Assembly (NCBI RefSeq): GCF_011762185.1 | Contig: NZ_JAASQJ010000002.1 | Coordinates: 62,001-126,000 of the forward strand | Reading direction: 5' to 3' | Source: Dyadobacter arcticus | Lineage (GTDB): Bacteria > Bacteroidota > Bacteroidia > Cytophagales > Spirosomataceae | Length of the DNA stretch: 64,000 nucleotides | Position numbers and translations under genes: made by a program | In this document: piece after piece, positions 51,474 through 61,574 of the stretch | How the letters are laid out: each line of letters begins with the position of its first letter | How positions within the stretch are numbered: position 1 is the stretch's first letter | The notes under the pieces: generated by a model | The model's database searches: none | The model's input: only the letters and a program-made list of their open reading frames with translations | What the model was told of the DNA's origin: nothing

Positions 51474-54400
51474 TCACTGCGCATCGGTACCTAAGACAAA
51501 TTCGGAGCCGACAACAATCATGAGGGAATGTTCCTCGGCCTTTGGATTCACAAAAACAACATACACATCATGTAGCTTGCCGTCTGATTTATCGGCCAGT
51601 TTCACAGGCACAGTAAGCAGCGTTGGCTTAAAGTCCATTTTATCCGACGCTTCCAGAAATTCGGATTCGCCTACCAGCTTGCCGGTCGGGCTGTCCAATC
51701 GCAACTCAACTTTTCCGCCTGCCGCATTCAATTGCGGTTTCGGTGCCATTGCCTGCAATTTCAGTTCGGCAATCGCATTCAAATCGATTTGTTTTAGTAC
51801 CATATAAGCGCCTGATTTGGAAGCAATGGCCAAATTCATTCCGCTGTTGGAAACCTTCATGATATTTTCATAACCATCAAAGCCATGGACATCAATTTTT
51901 GCATTTCTCAGAACAAATGACTGTTCGGATTTTAATGAAGGCAGACCTCCTGCCCCACCGTCTTCATAAGCGGCCCTCACAATAAATATACCTTTACCCT
52001 TATCTCCCGAAGGAAGTTTGGCATTGTAGCTGCCTTTTACAGGAAGCGATTTTTCTTTGGGTTTTTCATTGATCGTATTCATAATATACTTCACCATTTC
52101 AGAAGCATCAGCCGTTGACAGCTGCGGATGCGCCGCCATAGCAGTCTCTCCCCAAACACCGCCGCCTCCTGAGATTACCTTCTTCGTCAGCCTTTCGACC
52201 GCTGAATTATCCCCTTTGTATTTTGCCGAAACTTCCTTGTATGCAGGGCCAATGGATTTTTTATCAATGGCATGACAAGCTTTGCAATCGCTGGCTTCAA
52301 TCAATTTTTTGCCGGTATTAAATGCAGCGCTGGCATCCGCAGAACGGTGTCCCTGAGCGATGGCGATTTTATCATAACCTTCGGCCAGATAATCAATGTT
52401 TACCGCAACACGTTCAGGGTCAATGCCTTTTTCTAATGTCCCGTCCTCCTTATCCGAAACTTTAATGTCGTAGTTAAAGGGTTTGTCTGCGGTAAAGAAT
52501 GATTTATTGCTTGCTGGCATTTCCAGACTTAAAACAGGGGGCTCGTTGCCGACAGTAATATCCATCGATTGCGCACTTACGCCGCCTTTACCGTCATTCA
52601 CGGTCAGCGTGGCTTTGTAAGTACCCACTTTGGCAAGCGTCATATTAGCATCCTGCGTGTTGATTGACTTGGTGAAGCCGTTTTTCGAGGTGATTTTCCA
52701 AGTATAGGAAAGTGCGTCACCGTCCGCGTCCGCAGTACCTCTTGCACTCAGTTTAAGAGCCATCGGTGCGGCACCGCCCATTTTGTTTGCGACCATTTGC
52801 AGTTGAGGCTTTCTGTTACCTCCATTGTATTCAATGCGGATCAGGCGGGCATCGTCATTCGCAGAAAACCAGCCGGTACCATATTCCAGCATATACAAAT
52901 CGCCATTGTCGGCAAATTCCATATCCATCGGATTCGAGAATTTATGGCTGGGCATAAAACGCTCCATCGCAACATAATTCCCTTCCTGGTCCATCGTGAC
53001 GGACATGATCCAGCCGCGCATCCAGTCGTAAGTCAGTATTTTGCCATTGTAATAGCTTGGGAATGAATGCGGCGCATTTTTGAAAGCATCGGAATAAAAA
53101 ACAGGACCTGCCATTGCATTTCTGCCACCGCTACCCACCAGCGGAAATTCCGGGGACACGGCGTAAGGATACCAGATAAATGCTTTTTGAGCTGGCGGAA
53201 GCACTTTCAAGCCGGTATTGTTGGGCGAAGTATTGCTCGGCGCACTGACGTCCCATTTTTCCAATGATTTTTTATTTGCAAAATCGTACTTCGAGTAGGC
53301 CTTATTATCGCCCACAAAATGCGGCCATCCAAAATTACCAGCCTTGCGCGCCTGCCCTACTTCATCGTGACCAGCTGGCCCTCGGCTCGAATCAGGTTTA
53401 GCAGCATCCGGCCCAACCTCTCCCCAATATACGTAGCTCGTTTTTGATCCACTGAAATGCGGAATGGATTACGGTGTCCCATAGTAAAAATTTCGGGACG
53501 GGTTAGGGCAGTTCCTTTTGGAAAAAGATTGCCTTCCGGAATGCTATATGGGGCGGCCCCTGCGGTACCGTCAGCCTTAGGCGTAATGCGGATGATTTTA
53601 CCGCGAAGGTCATTGGTATTGGCCGAAGATTTTTGTGCATCCCAAGCCATCCGTCCTTCTTGCTCATCGCTCGGACTATATCCGCTGGAACCGTGTGGAT
53701 TGGTATTATCTCCCGTCGATAAATACAAATTACCCGCTTTGTCCCAGGCAATGGAGCCGCCGGTGTGGCAACACTCTTCGCGCTGTGTTGGAATTTCCAG
53801 TAATATCTTTTTTGAATCCAAATCAAGCTCGTCACCTTTCAATTCAAATCGCGCCAGCACATTCTTGGGTTCTTCGGGGACTGAATAATAAAGGTATATC
53901 CAATGGTTCTGAGCGAAGTTGGGGTCTTTGTTTAAACCCAAAAGTCCGTCCTCACCCATTGTTTCTTTTCCTTCCTTGTTTTTGTATTTCGTGCTGACCG
54001 GGATTTTGGTAATGGTTTTCAGCTCTTTTGTTTTGGTATTGTAAAGCTTTACCTCACCTTTTCGCTGAATGAATAAAATCCGCCCATCATTCAACACGCT
54101 CAGTTCCATCGGCTCGTCCAGCTTTTCTTCCAGGACTACCTTTGTAAAACGGTTTTCCTCAGGCTTCGCTTTTGAAAAATCAACTGGTTTAGGCGCATCG
54201 CCACCGACTGCATATTTAATTCCCGCTGATAAATGGTTCAGGAAAAGTGGTTCTGAGAATGTTTCATCGGTATGTCCCATGGCGGTATAAAACGAGCGAC
54301 CACCATCAAATTCCTGGTACCAGCCCATTGGGTGAAAATCAGGGTTTTTTCCACCGATATAACTCTTGTCATCGATTTCAAGAACAACCTTGATATTTGG

Positions 54401-54937
54401 GGAAATATCTTTAAAACTGTAAAACTCATCTGTTCTCTCGAATTCGTCCGGCATTCCCTGGGTAGCCCAGTTTTTCTCGGTAACGCTAAATTTACCTTTT
54501 TGAACATTGCTGGGCGTTGAAGGATGGTCAAGAAAATAGGCTCCTGCCAGCTTGCCATACCAAGGCCAATCGTACTCGGTATCGGTGGCTGCATGAATGC
54601 CCACGTATCCGCCACCCGCCTGGATATAGCGTTCAAATGCGGTTTGCTGCTCATTATTCAGTATATCACCGGTCGTGTTCAGAAATATAACAGCATTAAA
54701 TTTCTTAAGATTGCCTTCAGTAAACTGCGTGGCATCCTCCGTAAAGCTGACATTGAAGCCCTTCTCTTTCGACATTTTGGTAAGTGCCGTTATCCCAGCT
54801 GCGATCGACTGATGCCTGAAAGAGGCTGTCTTACTGAAAACCAGCACATTAGTAGAACTTATTTGCGCAAAAACAGGATAGGACAACAGCCACGAGCCAA
54901 TAATAGCGACACTGACAAGGCAAGATTTTAGGTTCAT
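51474..54937 (-). pseudogene. Frameshifted ThuA / PQQ-type sugar dehydrogenase / PKD / cytochrome c fusion
   Basis: Two frames form one gene. The first (54937 to 53357) has a signal peptide, a ThuA-like amidotransferase-fold domain (TNVLVFSKTASFRHQSI ... GGGYVGIHAATDTEYDWPWYG) and a glucose/sorbosone dehydrogenase propeller start (CCHTGGSIAWDKAGNLYLSTGDNTNPHG). The second (53315 to 51474) continues the propeller, then a PKD domain, a cytochrome c with CKACH (SDCKACHAIDKKSIGPAYK), and a C-terminal carbohydrate-binding-like domain. Between them, frame +2 after RISVDQK reads YVYWGEVGPDAAKPDSSRGP and FGWPHFVGDNK, so one base is missing in an A-run (T5 at 53441-53445). An intact gene would encode about 1154 residues. 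A sequencing error or programmed slippage cannot be excluded. Confidence 0.85.
53441..53445 (-). other. Frameshift site (one-base loss in an A run)
   Basis: The coding strand reads GATCAAAAACGAGC. A sixth A would restore frame from RISVDQK into TSYVYWGEVGPD. Without it the first frame ends in TAG at 53357 after about 28 altered codons. Confidence 0.8.
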
Positions 54938-54983
54938 CCGGATTAATAAGTTTGATTCAGTAAGGCAAAGTTATTATATTTTG

Positions 54984-55012
54984 ATTTATTGTCTAAAATT
55001 AAGACAATAAAT
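54984..55012. promoter_or_regulatory. Operator candidate of the NUDIX regulator
   Basis: ATTTATTGTCT and AGACAATAAAT form a perfect 11-bp inverted repeat with a 7-nt spacer, in the divergent region between the ThuA/PQQ gene and the NUDIX gene. TACATTTG at 55025-55032 is a -7 box for the latter. Confidence 0.6.
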
Positions 55013-55159
55013 ATTTTTCTATTATACATTTGTATTGTACCAGAGTCAGAAAACAGCATTTTGCCCACGAACGAGAAAAATAAACTACCTATCGATGGCC
55101 TGTGTAGTTTTGCCGAAATAAATGTTAGTACCAAAAACCTACTCCTAAGCCACTCCATC

Positions 55160-55885
55160 ATGCATAATCCGAGCCAGCAGAATTACATCCAGCAACTGTC
55201 CATTGACTGCGTTATTTTTGGTTACCACGACAAACAGCTAAAAGTGCTGATTCCCAAACTCAATTTTAATGGAGATTTCTGGGCTGTGCCGGGTGGTTTT
55301 GTTTACCAGGATGAGGATATTGATAAAGCGGCAGACCGCATTCTTCAGGAACGCACGGGGATCACAGAAATTTATCTGGAACAATTTCATGTTTTTGGAA
55401 AAGCCGCCAGGAACAGCCAGAAATTCATTGACCGCCTGATCTCACTTAACCCTGACATGCTTGGTGATGAATTGATTGTAAAGGCAGAATATGAGTGGTT
55501 TGCGCGAAGATTTGTTTCAATCGGATATTATGCGCTGGTGGATATTAATAAGGTAATACCTCAAAAAATAGACCTGGATGATTCTGTCGAATGGTACAAT
55601 ATCAAAGATTTGCCGGAAATGATCATTGATCATAACGAGATCGTCATCAAAGCGCTTGAAACGCTCAGGCTCAATCTCGACGAAAAACTGATCGCGTTTA
55701 ATTTATTGCCTGAAACCTTTACAATGCGGGAAGTCCAGGAGCTCTACGAAACTATTTTTGACAAACCGTTTGCCCGAAATAATTTTCAAAAAATGATCCT
55801 GGACCTCGATGTTTTGGAGCGGCTGGAAAAGAAATTTACGGGAGCGGCGAATAAAGCGCCTTACCTGTACCGGTTCCGGAAATAG
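55160..55885 (+). CDS. NUDIX-domain transcriptional regulator (NrtR/AraR-like)
   Basis: 241 residues from the ATG at 55160; the longer frame from 54989 starts inside the operator and is rejected. Residues about 10-150 are a NUDIX fold (DCVIFGYHDKQLKVLIPKLNFNGDFWAVPGGFVYQDEDIDKAADRILQERTGI). The usual REx2EExGx3E catalytic motif is degraded, as in regulators. The C-terminus is a winged helix (NLLPETFTMREVQELYETIFDKPFARNNFQKMILDLDVLERL). This architecture binds sugar derivatives and represses sugar-catabolism genes in Bacteroidota. The divergent 11-bp repeat is its likely site, and the ThuA/PQQ-GH106 operon its likely target. Confidence 0.9.
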   Translation: MHNPSQQNYIQQLSIDCVIFGYHDKQLKVLIPKLNFNGDFWAVPGGFVYQDEDIDKAADRILQERTGITEIYLEQFHVFGKAARNSQKFIDRLISLNPDMLGDELIVKAEYEWFARRFVSIGYYALVDINKVIPQKIDLDDSVEWYNIKDLPEMIIDHNEIVIKALETLRLNLDEKLIAFNLLPETFTMREVQELYETIFDKPFARNNFQKMILDLDVLERLEKKFTGAANKAPYLYRFRK

Positions 55886-55888
55886 CTT

Positions 55889-56749
55889 TTATTGCTTCAA
55901 TCCTTTCAAATAAGCCATGGTTTGTGGCACCTGCGTGGCATAACTCGGGCTTTCGTCCTCAATGTAGTAGTGCTCGATGGCCGATTTTTTTGCGGCTTTC
56001 AGGATTGCGGGAATATCCAGCTGGCCAGTTCCGAGCGCCACATCATTCGTCACAGGCGTTCCACCCGACAGGTTTCCTTCGACGCCCTTCCGCAAATCTT
56101 TCATATGCATCAATTTGAAGCGTTTGGGATATTTTTCGAGCAGTCCCGCAGGATCACCGCCAGGGAAAAACGCCCATAGAACGTCCAATTCAAAACTGAC
56201 ATAGGCTGGATCTGTTTTCTTGATAATGTAGTCCAAAAGCGTTCCGTCTTCGTGTTTTTCGAATTCGTAGCCGTGGTTATGATAGCAGAACGTGAGTCCA
56301 AATTCATCTTTCAGGCGCTTTCCAATTGTGTTGAAATCGGCTATCGTTGAATCCGCCTTTGCCAATGTAAAAGCACCTTTATGAGGTACCCAGGCAACGC
56401 GTACAAACTTAGCACCCAATGTTTTAGCATTCTGCCCCACTTCTTGTGTTTTGTTCAATGCGTCGTCGTAACTCACCCCGAAAGATGAGCAATGCATATC
56501 GCGTTCATCCAGTAGCTTCTTAATATCGGCCGCGGTTCTCTTGAATAAGTTGGAAAATTCCATATCCTTGATACCCAGTGCTTTCAGCGTGTCTAATGTA
56601 AGGGCTACGTCCTTTGAAAAACTGGAACGATAGGTGTAGGACACCATTCCTGGCGTTTGAGGGAAAAGCTGCTTTCCTTTTTGTGCAAAAAGCAGGTTGC
56701 TGCTCATTGAAAAAGTAAGTGCTAACAATAACAGAATTTTGATTTTCAT
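55889..56749 (-). CDS. Secreted sugar phosphate isomerase/epimerase-like TIM-barrel protein
   Basis: 286 residues with a signal peptide (LLLLALTFSMSSNLLFAQ). VSYTYRSSFSKDVALTLDTLKALGIKDMEFSN, LTFCYHNHGYEFEKHEDGTLLDYI, VSFELDVLWAFFPGGDPAGLLEKYPKRFKLMHMKDLRKG and EHYYIEDESP are the motifs of xylose-isomerase-like TIM barrels (AP endonuclease 2 superfamily). His, Glu and Asp metal ligands are present. It works outside the cytoplasm on an unidentified sugar. It converges with the NUDIX gene, 3 nt apart. Confidence 0.9.
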   Translation of the reverse strand: MKIKILLLLALTFSMSSNLLFAQKGKQLFPQTPGMVSYTYRSSFSKDVALTLDTLKALGIKDMEFSNLFKRTAADIKKLLDERDMHCSSFGVSYDDALNKTQEVGQNAKTLGAKFVRVAWVPHKGAFTLAKADSTIADFNTIGKRLKDEFGLTFCYHNHGYEFEKHEDGTLLDYIIKKTDPAYVSFELDVLWAFFPGGDPAGLLEKYPKRFKLMHMKDLRKGVEGNLSGGTPVTNDVALGTGQLDIPAILKAAKKSAIEHYYIEDESPSYATQVPQTMAYLKGLKQ

Positions 56750-56838
56750 TTTTAGTTTCCAGTTTGAATACGGCTTGTCTTAGCTGTAAGACGACGGACC
56801 TAGCACATCTCCCTGACCTCTGCAAAATCCAAGATCTG

Positions 56839-57177
56839 CTAATAGGCAAATTCTTCCTTCACCTTCTCCGCAAGAACCTCAACTTTATTTACAAAACTTT
56901 CGCATTCTGCCTCTGTCATGGATTCAACGGTGTGGCGTATGGCATTCATAACCATAAAACCATCCTCATCCCTCTTTACACCTTTGATACTTGCCAATCG
57001 CTGCAAATCGGTCCATTCTGCTGCCAATGATTCAGAAAAATATTTGGGATCAATGATATTGAAATAAGAGGATTGGGCTTTTAACCTTTCCTTCAGACTT
57101 GGTTGCCTGGTATCTTTTTTGAGGGCGTCGACAAGTTTAGACAGCTCTATCAGAGCAAATACATTTGACTTTTTCAT
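56839..57177 (-). CDS. Small hypothetical protein
   Basis: 112 residues, helical and charged (MKKSNVFALIELSKLVDALKK ... MTEAECESFVNKVEVLAEKVKEEFAY). No signal or membrane helix. I do not recognise a family. The frame is isolated between two sugar-enzyme genes on the same strand. Coding status is supported by length and even composition. Confidence 0.6.
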   Translation of the reverse strand: MKKSNVFALIELSKLVDALKKDTRQPSLKERLKAQSSYFNIIDPKYFSESLAAEWTDLQRLASIKGVKRDEDGFMVMNAIRHTVESMTEAECESFVNKVEVLAEKVKEEFAY

Positions 57178-57274
57178 GAAAATAACGTTGAGGGTAACAA
57201 ACTAACATTACGCGAATTTAAACATCATTTGGTCAATTGATACCTATGGTTTCATAATTATGTTCAATTATTTA

Positions 57275-59698
57275 TTACTGGCGATCCATCGACAACGATA
57301 TGTTGCTTCCGGTGACTTCAAACATGTCAAATAGTCCCTGTTGCCTTGGCTGCACATTTTTACCATTGACACGCCAGTTGTTAAATTTATTCTTCGGGAA
57401 CGTCAACATTACCTTCCAGTCATCCTTTGTCTGAGTTAAATCCCATTGTTCTGCTTTCCCGGATCGTTTGAAAACAATATCAAGCTCATTGTTCCCGACG
57501 ATTACATTTTCAAGTTTTGCGTCATTCCATTTGGAGGGCATTTGCGGCTGAAAATGGATTGTTTTCTTCGAAGATTCCGGATTCACACCAAAAAATTGCT
57601 GCACAATCGGAACGGCATAACTATACACATTCCAGGCTTGCGACATCATGCCATAATCGGGAGATACCTCATAAATCGACCCGGGTAATGCAAAGCTGAA
57701 CGACTTTGTCATGCGTCTGAGATAGCTTAATGCATTATCGGGCTGGCCATAATTATTCTCGGAAATCGCCAATACGCCGGTTGGTAAAGTCATCACAGCG
57801 CCTGTGTAGGTGAACACCTTATTGTTTCCCGCCACCGAGCGTTCATCTTTCCCGGCGGATTCATCTCTGTCGATACCTGTGACAAATGCGCCAAACGGGT
57901 TTGTGAATTTTGAAGCCGTTTCCAATGCGGCCAGGGCTTTTGCACTATCCGCAATGCCAGTTTCCATCGGCGTGTTCACCACCCAATTGTGATGTACGAC
58001 GAATCCCTTCTTTTGTTTCGCCCCACTCCTGATAACGGCCGACTTCGCAGCCTTTAATTCAGCAACAGCCCAGGGTTTTTTAAGCGTGTCTGCTCTGACT
58101 ATTGCATCGTCAATTAATCGTATCGCTTGGACTGGAGTACCAATAAAATCTGCAAATGAATTGCTTTCAGGAACCCAAAAATCTTGGTTGATCAGCGTAC
58201 GCAGCTGGCCTGCAATGGTTTTGTATTGTGCTGATAACTGACTATCACCTAATTCCATTGCCATATAAGAAGCGTCGGCAAATGCTTTTTGGGTATATGC
58301 GGCGACGTCGGTCATTTCACTATCCATGCCGTGGATCTCCATCATTCCGAAACCATCCGGAAGCAGGTTACCGTCCTTGTCATTCTCTTTCAGAAGCCAG
58401 TTAAGGCCTTTTTTGATGACGGGAAAATACTTTTTCAAAAACTCCTTATCACCTGTCCAGGCATAGACGGCTGCAATTAACGATGCAAACTGGGGAGTTT
58501 CATTGACGTTTCCGGGATTGTATACTGCGCCATTGGTGGACGCTTCGTGGATGATCCTGCCATTTCCGTTTGTTTTTTCTGAAAGTTTATCAAGAACAGC
58601 TATCGCGCTGTAAACAAGGTCGGGCTGCCCGGTAGCGATGAGCCCTTTTAATGCATATTCACTATCCGCACCAAACCACCATGGATAATCCGGCGCACCC
58701 GCTGACAAGCCGCGACCCACCGCCGGAACGTCCCTTACCAGCCAATCGGTATCGTATTTCACCCATCGGAATGCTTCTTCCAATTCTTTATCGGGAATTG
58801 TAAGCTTTGATTTTTCCGAAATGCTTGCGTAACGCTGCTTCTTGGCAGTGAGCATTTTAGCGGCGTCTTTTTGCACTTCGGCAAATGTTTCACCGGCTTT
58901 TTCAGCCGATTCATAGGATCCTGAAACTGTAATCGGAATGCGTAGTGATGCACCGGCTGCAATTTCAAGCGAATAACTGATCGCAGCTATCGCACCTTTT
59001 CCTTTCGGCTTGTAATCGCATGCAAAAACGCCTTGTGAATGCTTTTCAGGAGCTGTATTCGATCCAAATTGGACATACCAGTCGTTTAGGCTATCCTTAA
59101 CAACCCAACTCTGTGAAGATTTTTCCCAGACGGCGATGTCCTGGCCGTCGACCATACTCGTGCGCTCGCCAAGCCACACCGGCCTCAGATCGGAGTAACC
59201 GGTAAAGTCAAATGTGAATTTCCTGGTATCATTTCCGGTATTGGTAAAATTAAACTCGATTACAACTGCCTCCTTCCCATCGGGAACAAACTGGAAACGC
59301 TCGACGACCAGGTCTTTCAAACCACTTCGAAAAATATGTTTATTGGCAAATGGAAAATTGGTGAACGTATCTGCTTTCATCAGGCAAACCTGCCGATTAT
59401 CGGAGGTTATCGTCGCTACAAAGCCGTCCATCAGCTTAATCGGGTGGTCCCAGATCCCGCCCATTTCTCCCGTAACATGCCAGCCCAATTCGGGAAAAGC
59501 CCCATCCTGCGTCCCAACCATGTACACGCGATCACCCGCTGTAATGTAAGGTGTGTTCAGGTAAGCCGATTTGCCATTGATATGCTCAACATCTGACACT
59601 AACGTTTGAAGACTTTCACTTTCCCCTACTTTCTTCCTGCATTGGGTCAAGCATGAGAAAAGCAAAACAATGGCAAAAAAACGGCTTAGGAAATCCAT
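57275..59698 (-). CDS. Six-hairpin (alpha/alpha)6 glycosidase lipoprotein
   Basis: 807 residues. Lipoprotein signal (ALIVLLFSCLTQC-like region, Cys near residue 20). The N-terminal about 280 residues are beta-sandwich. Residues about 320-700 form an alpha/alpha barrel (DTDWLVRDVPAVGRGLSAGAPDYPWWFGADSEYAL, GNGRIIHEASTNGAVYNPGNVNETPQF, HHNWVVNTPMETGIAD, SPDYGMMSQAWNVYSYAVPIVQQFFGV) as in amylo-alpha-1,6-glucosidase or GH63/GH15-like enzymes. A small C-terminal beta domain follows. Acidic candidates for catalysis are present, but the GH family and substrate cannot be fixed. Confidence 0.8.
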   Translation of the reverse strand: MDFLSRFFAIVLLFSCLTQCRKKVGESESLQTLVSDVEHINGKSAYLNTPYITAGDRVYMVGTQDGAFPELGWHVTGEMGGIWDHPIKLMDGFVATITSDNRQVCLMKADTFTNFPFANKHIFRSGLKDLVVERFQFVPDGKEAVVIEFNFTNTGNDTRKFTFDFTGYSDLRPVWLGERTSMVDGQDIAVWEKSSQSWVVKDSLNDWYVQFGSNTAPEKHSQGVFACDYKPKGKGAIAAISYSLEIAAGASLRIPITVSGSYESAEKAGETFAEVQKDAAKMLTAKKQRYASISEKSKLTIPDKELEEAFRWVKYDTDWLVRDVPAVGRGLSAGAPDYPWWFGADSEYALKGLIATGQPDLVYSAIAVLDKLSEKTNGNGRIIHEASTNGAVYNPGNVNETPQFASLIAAVYAWTGDKEFLKKYFPVIKKGLNWLLKENDKDGNLLPDGFGMMEIHGMDSEMTDVAAYTQKAFADASYMAMELGDSQLSAQYKTIAGQLRTLINQDFWVPESNSFADFIGTPVQAIRLIDDAIVRADTLKKPWAVAELKAAKSAVIRSGAKQKKGFVVHHNWVVNTPMETGIADSAKALAALETASKFTNPFGAFVTGIDRDESAGKDERSVAGNNKVFTYTGAVMTLPTGVLAISENNYGQPDNALSYLRRMTKSFSFALPGSIYEVSPDYGMMSQAWNVYSYAVPIVQQFFGVNPESSKKTIHFQPQMPSKWNDAKLENVIVGNNELDIVFKRSGKAEQWDLTQTKDDWKVMLTFPKNKFNNWRVNGKNVQPRQQGLFDMFEVTGSNISLSMDRQ

Positions 59699-59859
59699 AC
59701 AGCAAACCAGGTTGAAATTTTTCCAAGTTAGTCAGTATTTAACCGTCATAACAAACCCAGATATAAATACAAGGGGCCGAGCTATCTTGGAATCAATGAT
59801 GAATATTTATCTAAATCCTGTTTTATTTGTTCAATCCAATAAAACAAACCAATATAAGT

Positions 59860-60597
59860 ATGATCAGATCGTATTTGTTTCTCTGTCTCGTCCTTCTGAC
59901 ACTCAAAACCGCCTCGGCCCAAGTATCCGACAAAGGCATCAGCAATGATAAAATCATCATTCAAAAAATTACCGACAATGTTTACCAGCATATCACCTAT
60001 TTGCAGACGCAGACATTTGGGAAAGTTGCGTGTAACGGAATGGTCGTTTTTGACAAAGGGGAAGCCGTTATTTTCGATACCCCCGCTGATGATAGCACGT
60101 CGGCCCTTTTATTGAACTGGCTGAAAGACAGTCTGAACTGCAAAGCAATAGCCGTGATTCCTACCCATTTTCATGAAGACTGCGTAGGTGGCCTGCGGGA
60201 ATTTCACCGCCGTGGCGTTCCCTCATATGCCAATAACACGACCATTGTGTCAGCCAAAGAAAGAGGCTTCCCCGTCCCGCAAACCGGTTTTGACAAGGTA
60301 ATGAACCTGAAGGTGGGCAAGCGGACAGTGACTGCAGAATTTTTCGGGGAAGGACACACCCGTGACAATGTCATTGGCTACTTCCCAAGCGACAAAATCA
60401 TGTTTGGCGGCTGCCTGATCAAGGAAATCAATGCAACAAAAGGCAACCTCGCCGACGCCAACGTCAACGCCTGGCCAGCCACGGTCACCAAGCTAAAATC
60501 AAAATACCCCGACACCAAAGTGGTTATCCCGGGCCATGGCAAGTCGGGCGATACCGCGTTGCTGGATTATACGATTAAGTTGTTTGAAGGAAAGTGA
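59860..60597 (+). CDS. Subclass B1 metallo-beta-lactamase
   Basis: 245 residues from the ATG at 59860 with a signal peptide (ending LKTASAQ). All B1 zinc ligands are visible: His103-x-His105-x-Asp107 (PTHFHEDCVGG), His166 (GEGHTRDN), Cys185 (MFGGCLIKE) and His226 (VIPGHGKSG). The Cys ligand and spacing separate it from other MBL-fold hydrolases. Class B1 enzymes hydrolyse penicillins, cephalosporins and carbapenems in the periplasm. No mobile element adjoins, so it is probably an intrinsic chromosomal gene; activity is untested. Confidence 0.9.
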   Translation: MIRSYLFLCLVLLTLKTASAQVSDKGISNDKIIIQKITDNVYQHITYLQTQTFGKVACNGMVVFDKGEAVIFDTPADDSTSALLLNWLKDSLNCKAIAVIPTHFHEDCVGGLREFHRRGVPSYANNTTIVSAKERGFPVPQTGFDKVMNLKVGKRTVTAEFFGEGHTRDNVIGYFPSDKIMFGGCLIKEINATKGNLADANVNAWPATVTKLKSKYPDTKVVIPGHGKSGDTALLDYTIKLFEGK

Positions 60598-60780
60598 TGG
60601 GAGCCTTCCGCACCCATTAGCTCACATAAATAACCGCTAGATATCTCGGCCCTGCCGCAGGATGAATCCTCCTTTCCGAAATCCACTTTGCAGAAGTAAA
60701 TCCCTCCTGGCTGGGCTTATAATCATATTGGCAATCTGCTGCCGATGGTTTTGCCCAATTATAATAGAGTAAGCTTCTCA

Positions 60781-61182
60781 ATGAATAACAATTACCTTAA
60801 AAGGCATGAGGAGAATTTGGCCTCTGCTAAGTTATTGATTTACACTCACGGCAATTATTGTAGTAGCGTTCATTGCTCGTATTATTCCGTTTTTCAATAC
60901 ATGCTACACATTCACAAGATCAGAGGTATTCGGAGCTATCGAGAGAGAGATCGCCTGGATACGCTAGGATCTCATGATTTGATTATCAATGCGACATTTA
61001 CGAAATTGCTTGAAGTTGATAAAATGAAGGCCCTTTTCTTCAATGGTGAAATGGTCAAATTGAAGGCCGAAAGACTTGTGGCTGATTACAGAGAACAATA
61101 TATTGATCAAACAAGAAGTATTGTCTCTTTCGAAATCGCGAAAAATGTTATCAAAATTCTTTCCGAAACTCTAAAACTCTAA
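60781..61182 (+). CDS. HEPN-like small protein
   Basis: 133 residues from the ATG at 60781. The pattern NYLKRHEENLASAKLLIYTHGNYCSSVHCSYYSVFQYMLHI resembles HEPN-domain proteins (paired helices with a YY(A/S)VF motif). The catalytic R-x4-6-H of nuclease HEPNs is not seen, so it could be a non-catalytic member. It is paired with the next gene (4-nt gap). Composition is AT-rich. Confidence 0.55.
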   Translation: MNNNYLKRHEENLASAKLLIYTHGNYCSSVHCSYYSVFQYMLHIHKIRGIRSYRERDRLDTLGSHDLIINATFTKLLEVDKMKALFFNGEMVKLKAERLVADYREQYIDQTRSIVSFEIAKNVIKILSETLKL

Positions 61183-61186
61183 TGCC

Positions 61187-61537
61187 ATGACAAATGAAGA
61201 GAGCTTGGTCATCAAGCTAATTGATTCTTTGGCTGCGAAGCATGAGGGGATGTTATTTCTATATGGCTACGACGAGTTCCTTAATCATCATATTGTAGAA
61301 GTCGGACCGCTCGAAAAATTTAAAAATGACGAATACTTATCAGACGAAGTTGAAGTGATAGCACAATTCTTGGCTATTTACCCCGACAAAGGCTTTTCGT
61401 TTATTGGCAATGATCCTTACATAAAAGTCGAAAATCCAATCTACCAGACTAAAAGTCGGCCAAACAAATCTAATTCCAAACGCTTAACTTCACCTGCAAA
61501 ATCCTTCTGGAATCATTGGGCCAGGCTGTTTCATTGA
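61187..61537 (+). CDS. Partner of the HEPN-like gene, unknown family
   Basis: 116 residues (MTNEESLVIKLIDSLAAKHEGMLFLYGYDEFLNHHIVEVGP). Immediately follows the HEPN-like gene, so a two-gene operon is likely. I do not recognise the family, and a nucleotidyltransferase motif (GSxARG) is absent. A basic tail (KSRPNKSNSKRL) could contact nucleic acid. Confidence 0.55.
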   Translation: MTNEESLVIKLIDSLAAKHEGMLFLYGYDEFLNHHIVEVGPLEKFKNDEYLSDEVEVIAQFLAIYPDKGFSFIGNDPYIKVENPIYQTKSRPNKSNSKRLTSPAKSFWNHWARLFH

Positions 61538-61574
61538 TCTTCCTGAATTGAAATCCTTAAAACTCAACCAAACC

